DNA of 64,000 bases from assembly GCF_023516215.1 (NCBI RefSeq), contig NZ_CP097349.1, positions 620,001 through 684,000 of the forward strand, read 5' to 3'. The notes below the pieces were generated by a model. It was not told where the DNA came from. It saw only the letters and a list, made by a program, of their open reading frames with translations, and ran no database searches. The stretch is from Cytobacillus pseudoceanisediminis. GTDB lineage: Bacteria; Bacillota; Bacilli; Bacillales; Cytobacillaceae. Of the stretch, positions 44,522-53,790 are shown piece after piece. A program made the translations under genes and the position numbers. The stretch's first letter is position 1, and each line of letters opens with the position of its first letter.

Positions 44522-45267
44522 ACGAAGAAATAATGATCGATTGCGGTGAGGTCATCCTTAGGGAATACAGGATGGAAGATGTGCCAGAGCTTTATGAAAT
44601 TACTTTACAGCCGGAAGTATATAAGTTTATTCCGGGTGCACAGGCTACGCTTGAACAGCGTATGAACTGGATGGAGGATTATGAAATTCCTGCGAATAAA
44701 AAATTCAGGTCCTCGATGCCTGCCCTGAAAGATGCAGGATATTTGAATTTGGGAATCATACTAAAGGAAACTGGAAAGTTTATTGGCTTTTGCAATACAG
44801 GAATAAAAGATGAATTGCCTGAGCCGAACAGGGAAATTGGCTATGCCATCTCAAAACACTACCGAAATAAAGGATATTCCACGCTTGCTGCAAAAGGGCT
44901 AATGGGATTTCTTTTTGAAAAAACAGTTCTTGAAAAACTGAATGCCGTTGCATTAACAAGCAATTCCAGTTCCATTCGCGTTCTGCAAAAGTGCGGATTT
45001 CAGCATGCTGGAGAAATGGAAATCGACGGAGAGCGATATTTCCATTACATCATCAGAAAAAAGGATTGGGCATCAAATTCAAAAAAAGCCGTAACTGCAA
45101 AGACACCCTCCATCCACTGTGAGGGTGTCCCGTCATTCCATTATCTATCTGATTTAGAGTTTGTATTAAATGTGCCATTTCTGTTTTCCTGTTCATGTCC
45201 ACGGACCTGGTCTCCGCCATTTCCTTTTTCGTGTACCTTTTTGCCGCCGAGTTTTACGTTTGGATAA
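44518..45267 (+). CDS. RimJ/RimL-type GNAT acetyltransferase; C-terminal tail doubtful
   Basis: A RimJ/RimL-type acetyltransferase: ILREYRMEDVPELYEIT at the N-terminus, acetyl-CoA region YRNKGYSTLAAKGLMGFLF, and SNSSSIRVLQKCGFQHAGEMEIDGERYFHYIIRKKDW near residues 150-180. Residues after about 184 are unlike the family, run through a strong hairpin and lie antisense to a small gene. They begin at a seven-A run (45081-45087), so a base loss there may have replaced the true, much earlier stop. True end probably between 45090 and 45125. Confidence 0.82.
   Translation: MNEEIMIDCGEVILREYRMEDVPELYEITLQPEVYKFIPGAQATLEQRMNWMEDYEIPANKKFRSSMPALKDAGYLNLGIILKETGKFIGFCNTGIKDELPEPNREIGYAISKHYRNKGYSTLAAKGLMGFLFEKTVLEKLNAVALTSNSSSIRVLQKCGFQHAGEMEIDGERYFHYIIRKKDWASNSKKAVTAKTPSIHCEGVPSFHYLSDLEFVLNVPFLFSCSCPRTWSPPFPFSCTFLPPSFTFG
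45103..45130. terminator. Intrinsic terminator, mainly minus strand
   Basis: GACACCCTC/GAGGGTGTC perfect stem. On the minus strand it follows the small gene at 45141-45281 and is followed by a T7 run further on; on the plus strand it would end the acetyltransferase operon. Confidence 0.75.
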
Positions 45268-45281
45268 TCTTGTTCCTGCAT
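45141..45281 (-). CDS. Small hydrophilic protein, 46 residues
   Basis: Start ATG is preceded by GGAGGTGAATACC, one of the best ribosome sites in the window, and the frame ends just before a strong terminator. Composition is Gly/Lys/Asn/Gln-rich with no hydrophobic stretch (MQEQDYPNVKLGGKKVHEK then GNGGDQVRGHEQE). It resembles minor spore-associated small proteins in composition, but I cannot assign a family. It lies antisense to the doubtful tail of the neighbouring acetyltransferase frame. Confidence 0.7.
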   Translation of the reverse strand: MQEQDYPNVKLGGKKVHEKGNGGDQVRGHEQENRNGTFNTNSKSDR

Positions 45282-45348
45282 GGTATTCACCTCCATGTTA
45301 ATTAAATTATCCATAAAGGAAAAAATATATAAATTTTGGGGTTTTTAA

Positions 45349-45912
45349 ATGGAAATAACACTTATCAGACATGGCAGGTCATCGCAAATGGATAATCACC
45401 GCATGAATAGCCGTGAATTTAAAAAATGGGTTGAAATATACAACCGCTTAGGGATTCTTGAGGGTGAGACTTGTTCTTCTGACGCAATTGAAAAAGGGAG
45501 TTCAGCATCTTTTTTACTTACAAGTGATTTAAAAAGGTCAATCGAGTCGGCCAAAAGCATAAATCCTTCTGCAAAGATACAGACAGATCCATTATTCAGG
45601 GAAACTGAATTGCCCATACCTGCCGATAAATTTCCGGGTATGAGATTGAAGCCAAATACCTGGGCTGTGGTATTAAGGCTACTATGGTTATGCGGCTATT
45701 CACAGGGCTGTGAATCATACAGGGATGCAAAATTACGGGCAAAGCATGCATCATCAACATTAACCTCTATTGCAAAAGAACATCACTTTGCTGTTCTCGT
45801 AGGTCACGGTTTTTTCAACCATTTAATTGCGAGGGAACTTCAAGAAGCCGGGTGGATCGGGAAGAGAAAAACAGGTTCAAAGCATTGGAATGCGGATACT
45901 TACATCTTTTAA
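45349..45912 (+). CDS. Histidine phosphatase superfamily protein
   Basis: A 187-residue phosphoglycerate-mutase-like protein. Catalytic LIRHGRSS at residues 5-12, SDLKRSIESAK with Arg, RETELPIP with the acid, and the second His in VLVGHGFFNHLIAREL. Likely a phosphatase rather than a mutase. No strong ribosome site (TTTTGGGG). A DUF2332 gene follows 15 bases downstream and is probably co-transcribed. Confidence 0.87.
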   Translation: MEITLIRHGRSSQMDNHRMNSREFKKWVEIYNRLGILEGETCSSDAIEKGSSASFLLTSDLKRSIESAKSINPSAKIQTDPLFRETELPIPADKFPGMRLKPNTWAVVLRLLWLCGYSQGCESYRDAKLRAKHASSTLTSIAKEHHFAVLVGHGFFNHLIARELQEAGWIGKRKTGSKHWNADTYIF

Positions 45913-45927
45913 CGGAGGGGAAGTAGA

Positions 45928-46953
45928 ATGGTAAAACCTAATCTGGCAACCAGATTCAAAACATTTGGACAATATGAATGTCATGGATCCAGTGGGCTTT
46001 ATGAGTTCTTGTCTTACAAGATTGCAGAGGATGAAGAATTGCTGGTTTTGGCATCTGAAGCGAGAGAAGGCCAGCCTGTGCCGAATTTATTTCTTGGAGC
46101 CATTCATTATCTGCTTTTAAGCGGGAAAGAGCATGAACTTAAGGAATATTATTCAAGCTTAGTGGAGAATCCAAGAAACCCTCTTGAATCTTTCCAAAGC
46201 TTTAAAGATTTCTGCAGGCTAAATTCACAGGAAATTAAAGAAATAGTAAAAGCAAAATTAGTCCAGACGAATGAAGTTAGGCGCTGTGCTTACTTATACC
46301 CTGTGTTTGCCTGGATCTTTCAGCAAACCGAAAAGCCCCTGGCCTTGATTGAAATAGGAACAAGCGCGGGCCTGCAGCTTCTTTGGGATAAATACTGCTA
46401 CACATATGGTACAGAAGAAACTTTTGGAAATCCAGCCTCGAATGTTCAATTATCCTCTGAAATTAAAGGAGGCCATGTCCCGATTTTACCGCCAGAAATG
46501 CCGCCGGTAGCTTCAAGAACTGGAGTTGATCTGCATATAAATGACCTGAATAATGGGGAAGACTTTCTATGGCTGAAATCACTTATCTGGCCAGAACACC
46601 AGGAGAGAAGAACTTTATTCGAAAAAGCTGCCCAATGTGTGAAAGAAAATCCAATCAGCCTGTTTGAAGGAGATGGTGTTGAGCTTTTGCCCAGTCTGAT
46701 TGAAGGTATACCTGATGAACACACAATCTGTGTTTTCCACACCCATGTGGCGAATCAAATGCCCGCTGATGTAAAGGAGAATCTGCTTGGAAAAATAAAA
46801 GCAAGCGGACAAAGCAGGGATATCTTTCATATTTATAACAATATCCAGGACCGGAATTTGCATCTGGATTATTATCTGGATTCCAAAGAATATAAGAAAT
46901 TGGTCGGCCAAACCGAGGGGCATGGACACTGGTTCACATGGGAATTAAATTAA
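45928..46953 (+). CDS. DUF2332 protein
   Basis: A 341-residue DUF2332 protein. IEIGTSAGLQLLWDKYCY near residue 140 looks like a SAM-type nucleotide-binding motif (ExGxxxG), and FEGDGVELLPSLI and CVFHTHVANQMP follow in family order. So it may be a methyltransferase-like enzyme; activity of the family is not known to me. Start ATG after GGAGGGG. Confidence 0.83.
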   Translation: MVKPNLATRFKTFGQYECHGSSGLYEFLSYKIAEDEELLVLASEAREGQPVPNLFLGAIHYLLLSGKEHELKEYYSSLVENPRNPLESFQSFKDFCRLNSQEIKEIVKAKLVQTNEVRRCAYLYPVFAWIFQQTEKPLALIEIGTSAGLQLLWDKYCYTYGTEETFGNPASNVQLSSEIKGGHVPILPPEMPPVASRTGVDLHINDLNNGEDFLWLKSLIWPEHQERRTLFEKAAQCVKENPISLFEGDGVELLPSLIEGIPDEHTICVFHTHVANQMPADVKENLLGKIKASGQSRDIFHIYNNIQDRNLHLDYYLDSKEYKKLVGQTEGHGHWFTWELN

Positions 46954-47004
46954 GCTTCCTTACTATTTCGCACCTCTAAAATTTTGAAACTTGACAGCAT
47001 CTGT

Positions 47005-47026
47005 TATACTTATCTAGGTAAGTATA
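47005..47026. promoter_or_regulatory. 22-bp inverted repeat upstream of trhO
   Basis: TATACTTA TCTAGG TAAGTATA, perfect eight-base arms around a near-palindromic core, 14 bases after the conspicuous TTGACA at 46991-46996. Fits an operator overlapping a promoter. Confidence 0.5.
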
Positions 47027-47087
47027 TATTGTTTTAACCTATTAACAGATATATCTTGCAAATATTAAGTGATAGGTGGAAATACAA

Positions 47088-48036
47088 ATGAGTCAAAAAC
47101 CATACAGAGTTTTACTTTACTACATGTATGTTCCGATTGAGGACCCTGAGGAGTTCGCAGAGGAGCATAAAGCTTTTGCAATGAGCTGGGCCTAAAGGGG
47201 CGTATTCTTGTTGCGAATGAAGGCATAAACGGGACTGTTTCCGGACCAGTGGAACAGACCGACAGGTATATGGAAGCAATGAAGCAGGATCCGCGCTTTG
47301 CGGAAATGGTTTTCAAAATAGATGAAGCAGATGGACATGCATTTCCTAAGATGAAGGTTCGTGCCCGTCCCGAGCTTGTAACTCTTCGCCTTGAAGACGA
47401 TGTGAACCCGAACGAGGTTACAGGCAAATACCTGGAGCCAAAAGAGTTCTTCGAAAGACTTCAGGATGAAGACACAATTGTGTTAGATGCACGAAATGAT
47501 TATGAATTTGATCTTGGCCACTTTAGAGGTGCGATCAGGCCGGATATCAAAAATTTCCGCGATCTGCCGGAATGGGTCCGTGAAAATAAAGAATTGCTTG
47601 GTGATAAAAAGATCATTACGTATTGCACAGGCGGCATCCGCTGTGAAAAGTTCTCCGGATGGCTTGTAAAAGAAGGATTTGAAGATGTAGCCCAGCTTCA
47701 CGGAGGAATTGTCACTTATGGAAAAGATCCTGAAGTACAGGGAGAGCTTTGGGACGGCCAGCTATATGTATTCGACGATCGCATTGGCATTCCGGTTAAC
47801 CAAAAGGAGCATGTAATCGTAGGCAAGGACTACTTCACAGGCGAGCCATGTGAACGCTATGTCAACTGTGCAAATCCTGCATGCAATAAAAAATCCTATG
47901 CTCTGAAGAAAATGAGCATAAATATATGCGCAGCTGTTCTGATGAATGCCGCACGCATCCTCGGAACCGTTATGTTGCTGAACACGGCCTTTCCGAGTCA
48001 GAAGTGGAAGAAAGATTAGAAGAAGTAAGAGCATAG
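47088..48036 (+). pseudogene. trhO: tRNA uridine 5-hydroxylase TrhO (rhodanese), two frameshifts
   Basis: Three frames together give a complete TrhO/YbfQ protein of about 316 residues. Adding a T at 47175-47178 restores [20 protein letters not shown]; adding an A in the six-A run 47888-47893 restores the C-terminal Cys-rich end ([20 protein letters not shown], then [16 protein letters not shown]) to the TAG at 48036. The rhodanese active site [10 protein letters not shown] and the N-terminal acylphosphatase-like domain are intact. TrhO makes 5-hydroxyuridine at tRNA position 34 using O2. Start ATG after AGGTGG. Two clean one-base losses in a housekeeping gene argue for sequencing error. Confidence 0.92.
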
Positions 48037-48042
48037 ATGTTT

Positions 48043-48079
48043 GGAGCAGATTTTCCTTTATGGAATCTGCTCTTTTTTT
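48043..48079 (+). terminator. Intrinsic terminator after trhO
   Basis: GAGCAGATT/AATCTGCTC perfect stem with T7. Confidence 0.92.
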
Positions 48080-48136
48080 ATTGGAAATTTCATGAAAACT
48101 GATATAATATTCTTAAAATTTTTAGGTGGGTGGGAT

Positions 48137-48756
48137 ATGGAGAATTTACTGTTATTTCTGTTTATGTCGTTTCTGCTTGTCATTTTGCCGGGACCTGATA
48201 CTGGCATCCTAATTCAAAACACGATTTCGAGCGGGAAAAAAGCGGCATTAAAACGATGTTCGGATCTGTCGCCGGGCTGATGGTCCATACAATGGCCGTT
48301 GTATTTGGCTTATCGGCATTAATTGTAAAGTCTGCTTACATTTTTTCTTTTATTAAGTATGCTGGTGCGATATATCTTATTTATTTGGGCATCGTTTCGT
48401 TAAAGTCTCTATCAAATAAACAAGAATCAGCGGACATGGTGAGAAAGCATAAGAAGAACAAGTCCCATTTTCTTCAAGGATTTTTCACTTGTGTGTCCAA
48501 CCCAAAAGTAGCTGTATTCTTTTTAACATTTTTTCCTCAATTTTTAAGTACGGAAGGGAATCACTTTGCGCAGTTTCTTGCGATGGGCTTAATATATAGT
48601 CTTATCACAATTATCTGGTTCTTTTTCTACGTATATTTGATTGACTTCTTCAGGGCCTGGCTGAAAAAACCTTCTGTTAATAATGCCATCCAAGGCGTTT
48701 CTGGTGTGGTTTTAATGGGCTTTGGCATTAAATTGGCACTTGAGAAACAGCCTTAA
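48137..48756 (+). pseudogene. LysE/RhtB-family amino-acid exporter, frameshifted
   Basis: Two frames form one protein of about 206 residues: LLVILPGPDTGILIQNTISS in TM1 region is the LysE-family opening, and restoring a G at 48244-48245 gives GKKAGIKTMFGSVAGLMVHT and then five more TM helices. The Gly-Pro-Asp motif and FxxGFFTxxxNPK (LQGFFTCVSNPKVAVFF) are intact. Exports amino acids or derivatives by family. Start ATG after AGGTGGG. Confidence 0.88.
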
Positions 48757-48763
48757 GGAAGGG

Positions 48764-48802
48764 ACTGCTTAACCTCTAATATAGGTTAAAGCAGTTTTTT
48801 TT
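48764..48802 (+). terminator. Intrinsic terminator
   Basis: ACTGCTTAACCT/AGGTTAAAGCAGT stem with T8. Confidence 0.87.
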
Positions 48803-48831
48803 ATGTTTTAAAGGAGGAATTATACCTTTGA

Positions 48832-49578
48832 TTATAGCTGTTCTCCCCATCTTCTAATTAAATCTGTCATAGCATATTTGTTCTGTTCGAACTGCTTAGC
48901 CCGGTGCCCATTTGCGCCAGAAGGATGCGGAAAGCCTGATACTATGATATGTCCTGTAAGTTGTTTGGCTGTGTATAGATGACGGATGATCCTTTCGGCG
49001 GTTATTCCCAGCGGGATAATGAGTGCATGGCTATTGATTTGAGCCAGCTCTTCTGGGAATACTTCTGTTGCGTACTCGGCAAGCATCGCTGTTTTTAAAA
49101 GATCAGGCTGGTGTCCGGTATAATTATTGCCACGGAAGAAAACCGGATATTTTAGAACAGATGTGGTGTGAAGGAGCGGTCTATTTCGCTCGAAAAGTGT
49201 ATCAGAGCCATCAATGTGCAGTGCTTCATATAAACCGCATTGATCTAGCATGCTTATTAAATTTCTCCTCATCCCTCCTGAAAAGCTGGCTGCCTTTTTG
49301 GTCTCCTTCAGGATTGCATTAAGCTCTTTTTCAGCAGCCAGTCCTTTCATGAATGATTCAAAGGCAATCCTCATTTGGCTCCATCCAGGAGTAATCCCGA
49401 CGATCACAATTTTTGCGTCTTTATTGATATATTCGTTGTGCGGAGCATAATATATGTCCAAATCCCCACCCTGACTTATTAAGAACTCTTCAGTCATTAA
49501 TTGATCCTTTGTCAGCGGCTCGCCTTTTGGCAGCTTTTCAATGGCCGGAAGATACTTTGAAAGTAATGAACACTCCAT
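48832..49578 (-). CDS. Uracil-DNA-glycosylase-fold protein
   Basis: A 248-residue protein of the UDG-like superfamily. IVIVGITPGWSQ resembles the active-site water-activating loop (GxxPG) and VSGFPHPSGANGHR the HPS DNA-intercalation/His motif. The central helical region is longer than in compact UDGs. Catalytic competence is uncertain because the canonical Asp/Asn after GxxPG is replaced. ATG six bases after AAGGAG. Convergent with the LysE gene. Confidence 0.78.
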   Translation of the reverse strand: MECSLLSKYLPAIEKLPKGEPLTKDQLMTEEFLISQGGDLDIYYAPHNEYINKDAKIVIVGITPGWSQMRIAFESFMKGLAAEKELNAILKETKKAASFSGGMRRNLISMLDQCGLYEALHIDGSDTLFERNRPLLHTTSVLKYPVFFRGNNYTGHQPDLLKTAMLAEYATEVFPEELAQINSHALIIPLGITAERIIRHLYTAKQLTGHIIVSGFPHPSGANGHRAKQFEQNKYAMTDLIRRWGEQL

Positions 49579-49680
49579 CAAGATCTCCTTCTAATATGAA
49601 TTGGTATATGAATAATGTTACCAAATCATGAATAATAAAAGCCATCTAAGAGACATTAACAAATAAAAAGGATTCTGCTC

Positions 49681-50145
49681 ATGATTGGACTGATAATAGC
49701 TGCCATTCTTTTTAATTTCATTGCATTTACAACAAAAAAGCGTCTGACTAAAAATCAAATTTTACATATATGGACATTCACAATTTCAGCTCAGCTGATA
49801 TTTGATGTCATGATTGAGTTTAAATATTGGGGATACTGGTACTTTGACAAGGAGCCAAACTGGGCAGGATTGATGGCACATATTGTTCTTGTACCCCCGG
49901 TTAACATGATGTTTCTGAATTGGTATCCTTTCAGAGGGGATCTCATTAAACGATTTTCTTATATTATCTTTTGGGTAGTTGCCATTTTGCTGTATGAAGT
50001 CATCGCTTTATTGCCCGAGCCCTGGGGATATTTTAATTATGGCTGGTGGAGATTATGGCATGCAGCTTTACTTGATCCCATGCTGCTTTTATTGATGGTC
50101 AAATTCTATAAGCTGATTACGAGGTTTGAAGGGGAACTTAAATAA
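49681..50145 (+). CDS. CBO0543-family four-TM membrane protein
   Basis: A 154-residue membrane protein with four TM helices and conserved aromatic/charged segments: DVMIEFKYWGYWYFDKEPNW, PPVNMMFLNWYPF and NYGWWRLWHAALLDP. This is the CBO0543 family found in bacilli and clostridia, unknown function. No strong ribosome site seen. Confidence 0.8.
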   Translation: MIGLIIAAILFNFIAFTTKKRLTKNQILHIWTFTISAQLIFDVMIEFKYWGYWYFDKEPNWAGLMAHIVLVPPVNMMFLNWYPFRGDLIKRFSYIIFWVVAILLYEVIALLPEPWGYFNYGWWRLWHAALLDPMLLLLMVKFYKLITRFEGELK

Positions 50146-50264
50146 CAGTATAAAGGATGATCTATAAGGGGGATGTGCTCTCCCTTTTTGTGTTAGATGA
50201 AATGATTTATGGCAGATGACTGTGATACAATTTAAGTATACATATTCCCGGAAGGAGAACATTT

Positions 50265-53200
50265 GTGGATATTAAATTGAGTCACAAATTGATAAAAGAA
50301 ATGTGCGGTACTGTCTCCTTCAAAAGAGGGGACGCTTTTTTCCGTAATAAGAAGGTAACGATAAAGAAATACAATGATGATATTTGTGAAGCAACAGTAT
50401 CTGCTGGTGAGGATTTTTTCGTTTCGGTCGAGAAAACATCCGGAAACAGTTTTAAGACATTGTGCAGCTGTCCAAAGCTAGCTTCGTTTGATAAAGAATG
50501 CCAGCATGCAGCGGCTGTGCTGCTGGAAATTTATGATATGCAGCAGCACAGATCGCCCATGATAAAGGATTCAGCAGGCACCCTTGGGGTTTCTCCCGAA
50601 CACGCCTTAACGGATGGTCTCATGACACTTTTCAGTGAACAGCCAAGAAGGTCAAGCGGTCACCAGCTTCATTTTGAAAACAGGCAGGTGCTACATCCGG
50701 AATTCACATGTGTGCCTGTTCATTTGGGGAAGGGGCATTATTTGTTAGCAATAAAATGTACCATCGGCCCAACAGCTGTCCTTGATATCCGGCAATTTCT
50801 TCACTCCGTTAAAGAGGGTGAACCAAGCCTATTATCATTATCATTTACCTATGACCCCGCTTTGCATTGTTTCCCGCCAGAATCTGATGCAGTCCTTCAC
50901 CAGCTGATACAGCTGATACACGATGAATCCATTTATATAAATGCTTTAATGGATGATTTCGATTATACTGCGACCAAGCATATGCTCTTAATCCCTCCAT
51001 CATCGTGGGAACGTTTGAAGCCTGTTTTGGCGCTCGCTGAGATAGTAAGGCTTGAGATAATGGGAAAAACATTTGAAAGGATGGCTTTTTCAAAGGAACG
51101 GCTGCCTTTAAGGTTTGAGCTTAGCGAAAAAGAAGAGAAATGTTATTTAAATGTTTTTGGCCTGGATCGAATGCTGATCCTGGATTCGTATTATGCTGTT
51201 CTATCTGGCGGCAAATTAATCACGCTCAATAAAGAAGATTGCCAGCGTTTATATGATTTAACACAAATGCTGGAGTCAGCCGGGAGAAGCCAGATTCCGA
51301 TTGCTGCTGAACAAATGGAACTGTTTCTGGAAAAAGTGGTCCCTGGACTGAGAAAGCTGGGGGATGTCCATATTTCTGAAGACATGTCACAAAAATTTAT
51401 GAAAACACCTTTGGTTGCCAAGCTATACTTAGATCGCCTGCGGAACCGGCTTCTGGCAGGAATTGAATTTCACTATGAAAATATCGTGATCAATCCGCTT
51501 GAAAGCAGAGAGCCGAAAGGCGGTACGCGGATTATCAGAGATGTGGAATTAGAGGATGAGATCCTTCAGCTTATGGAGGAAAGCTCCTTTGCAAAGACGG
51601 ATGGCGGCTACTTTCTGCAAAATGAAGAGCTGGAATATGAATTCCTTTATCATGTTGTCCCTAAACTGCAAAAACTGGTGCAAATATATGCCACTACGTC
51701 TGTCAGAAACCGTATTTTCAGGGAGAATGCCAAACCGCAGATACGGATAAAAATGAAAAAAGAGCGGACGAATTGGCTGGAATTCAAGTTTGAATTGACC
51801 GGTATAGCTGATCAGGAGATACGGGATGTATTATTTGCACTTGAGGAGAAACGGAAATTCTATCGCCTGAAAAATGGCGCGCTCCTTTCTTTGGAAACAA
51901 AAGAATTTGAGGAAATCCAGCGTTTTCTGAAAGCTGTGCCTGAACAGGCTGAGGATCTGGAGAGCGGTTTGAACATGCCGATTGTATCTGGTCTTAGAAT
52001 GCTGGAGGCAGCTAGTGATCAGGAGATGTTCCGTCATGAGGAATCCTTCAGGGAGTTTTTAGAAGAGCTTCAGAATCCATCATGCCTCCAGACTCCTGTG
52101 CCGGAAATCCTGAATCCTATTTTGAGGGAATACCAGAAAAACGGCTTTAAATGGTTAAAGACAATGGCGCATTATGGATTTGGCGGCATTTTGGCTGATG
52201 ATATGGGACTGGGGAAGACGCTGCAAAGCATTGCTTTTATTCAGTCTGACCTTAAGGAGATTCGGGAATATACCGCTCCTGCACTTATTGTGTGCCCTTC
52301 ATCCTTAACATATAACTGGTTAAGCGAACTGACGAAGTTCACACCGGACATCCAGGCTATTGTCATCGATGGAACTCAAAATGAACGGGCTGAGCTTCAA
52401 ACGGATTTATCTGGCATTGATGTGGTGATTACTTCCTACCCCTTGGTGCTTAAAGATATTAAATGGTATGAAATGCAGGATTTTTACACTGTTTTTTTCG
52501 ACGAAGCACAGGCATTTAAAAATCCGGTAACCCAAACAGCGAGGGCAGTAAAGAAAATTAAAGCCAAGTATCGCTTTGCTTTAACAGGCACACCCGTTGA
52601 AAATTCAGCGGAAGAACTGTGGTCTATTTTTCATGTTGTCTTCCCTGAATTATTTGGCGGCTTAAAGGATTACGGAAATTTAACACGGAAGACGATTGCC
52701 AGAAGGGTTCGTCCCTTCATGCTCAGGAGGCTGAAAGAAGATGTTCTTTCAGAGCTGCCTGAAAAGATGGAGCTTATTGATTCTGCTGAATTGCTGCCGG
52801 ATCAGAAGAAGCTTTATGCAGCTTACCTGGCAAAACTGAGAGAAGATACCTTAAAGCATTTAAATAAAGATACACTCAGAAAAAACCGCATAAGAATCCT
52901 AGCTGATTTGACACGGCTCCGTCAAATTTGCTGCCACCCTGCTTTATTTGTGGATGGATATAAAGGGAGTTCAGCAAAATTTGAACAGCTCAAGAGAATT
53001 ATCGAAGAATCCAGATTGTCTGGAAGAAGAGTACTTATTTTTTCGCAGTTCACTAAAATGCTTGATCTTATTGGCCGAGAACTTGCCCTTCTGGATCTGC
53101 CGTTTTTCTACCTTGATGGACAGACACCTTCCGCGGAAAGGGTGGAAATCTGCCGCCGATTTAATGAGGGAGAGCGCGATTTTTTCCTGATTTCATTGAA

Positions 53201-53483
53201 GGCAGGCGGTACGGGTCTAAATTTGACTGGTGCAGATACAGTCATCTTATATGATTTGTGGTGGAACCCCGCCGTTGAGGAACAGGCAGCCGATCGGGCT
53301 CATCGCATAGGACAGAAAAATACCGTCCAGGTAATAAAATTATTGTCGAGAGGCACCATCGAAGAGAAGATGAATGAACTTCAGGATAAAAAGAAAAACT
53401 TAATTGAAGAAATCATCGATTCGAATGAAAGTGCAGCCGGAAGACTGACGGAAGAAGATATACGCGAAATATTAATGATCTAA
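50265..53483 (+). CDS. SWIM zinc-finger SNF2 helicase (YwqA-like)
   Basis: A 1072-residue SNF2-family ATPase. SWIM zinc finger CSCPKLASFDKECQHA at about 67-82. A long bacterial-specific middle region (about 150-600) precedes the helicase. Walker A ADDMGLGKT near 644, Walker B DEAQ near 746, motif III LTGTPVEN, motif V LKAGGTGLNLT and motif VI RAHRIGQ near 1010. It translocates on double-stranded DNA; B. subtilis YwqA has a similar layout. GTG start ten or so bases after GGAAGGAG. Followed 13 bases later by a small HhH protein gene, likely the same operon. Confidence 0.93.
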   Translation: MDIKLSHKLIKEMCGTVSFKRGDAFFRNKKVTIKKYNDDICEATVSAGEDFFVSVEKTSGNSFKTLCSCPKLASFDKECQHAAAVLLEIYDMQQHRSPMIKDSAGTLGVSPEHALTDGLMTLFSEQPRRSSGHQLHFENRQVLHPEFTCVPVHLGKGHYLLAIKCTIGPTAVLDIRQFLHSVKEGEPSLLSLSFTYDPALHCFPPESDAVLHQLIQLIHDESIYINALMDDFDYTATKHMLLIPPSSWERLKPVLALAEIVRLEIMGKTFERMAFSKERLPLRFELSEKEEKCYLNVFGLDRMLILDSYYAVLSGGKLITLNKEDCQRLYDLTQMLESAGRSQIPIAAEQMELFLEKVVPGLRKLGDVHISEDMSQKFMKTPLVAKLYLDRLRNRLLAGIEFHYENIVINPLESREPKGGTRIIRDVELEDEILQLMEESSFAKTDGGYFLQNEELEYEFLYHVVPKLQKLVQIYATTSVRNRIFRENAKPQIRIKMKKERTNWLEFKFELTGIADQEIRDVLFALEEKRKFYRLKNGALLSLETKEFEEIQRFLKAVPEQAEDLESGLNMPIVSGLRMLEAASDQEMFRHEESFREFLEELQNPSCLQTPVPEILNPILREYQKNGFKWLKTMAHYGFGGILADDMGLGKTLQSIAFIQSDLKEIREYTAPALIVCPSSLTYNWLSELTKFTPDIQAIVIDGTQNERAELQTDLSGIDVVITSYPLVLKDIKWYEMQDFYTVFFDEAQAFKNPVTQTARAVKKIKAKYRFALTGTPVENSAEELWSIFHVVFPELFGGLKDYGNLTRKTIARRVRPFMLRRLKEDVLSELPEKMELIDSAELLPDQKKLYAAYLAKLREDTLKHLNKDTLRKNRIRILADLTRLRQICCHPALFVDGYKGSSAKFEQLKRIIEESRLSGRRVLIFSQFTKMLDLIGRELALLDLPFFYLDGQTPSAERVEICRRFNEGERDFFLISLKAGGTGLNLTGADTVILYDLWWNPAVEEQAADRAHRIGQKNTVQVIKLLSRGTIEEKMNELQDKKKNLIEEIIDSNESAAGRLTEEDIREILMI

Positions 53484-53496
53484 AAGGAGAGACCCC

Positions 53497-53706
53497 ATGC
53501 CAGAAAATAATCTAAAGGGGAGCAGATTCCCTGAAAAGCTGGCAAAGCCAGCAGTACGTGCACTTGAAGGGGCAGGCTATTTTTCACTGGAACAGCTAGC
53601 CGCTGCCACTGAAGCAGAATTGCTGGAACTTCACGGAATGGGACCGAATGCCATGGAAAAACTTCGCAAGGCAATGGCGGACAATGGTTTGTCATTTAAA
53701 GGTTAG
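53497..53706 (+). CDS. Small helix-hairpin-helix protein
   Basis: A 69-residue protein, nearly all one HhH2/RNA-polymerase-alpha-CTD-like domain: FPEKLAKPAVRALEGAGYFS, LEQLAAATEAELLELHGMGP, where LHGMGPNAMEKL is the hairpin that binds DNA backbone. GGAG precedes the ATG. Directly behind the SNF2 gene and probably a DNA-binding helper for it (inference from context). Confidence 0.85.
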   Translation: MPENNLKGSRFPEKLAKPAVRALEGAGYFSLEQLAAATEAELLELHGMGPNAMEKLRKAMADNGLSFKG

Positions 53707-53710
53707 TTTG

Positions 53711-53742
53711 GAAGACGCGACTCTTGAGGCGCGTCTTTTTTT
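53711..53742 (+). terminator. Intrinsic terminator after the HhH gene
   Basis: AAGACGCG/CGCGTCTT stem with T7. Confidence 0.9.
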
Positions 53743-53790
53743 GGCTGTCGTATATTTAGGTTTTTTTAATTACTTAGTTTAATTTGCTGA

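Noticed and set aside
45085..45267. Genuine 60-residue C-terminal extension of the RimJ/RimL-type acetyltransferase
   Set aside because: It starts at a seven-A run, crosses a strong hairpin, is antisense to a gene with an excellent ribosome site and is Cys/Pro/Ser-rich unlike the family.
41961..47893. Programmed -1 ribosomal frameshifting at A-runs
   Set aside because: The breaks hit many unrelated gene families, several are at TTT, GG or AA rather than slippery heptamers, and family members are normally encoded in one frame.
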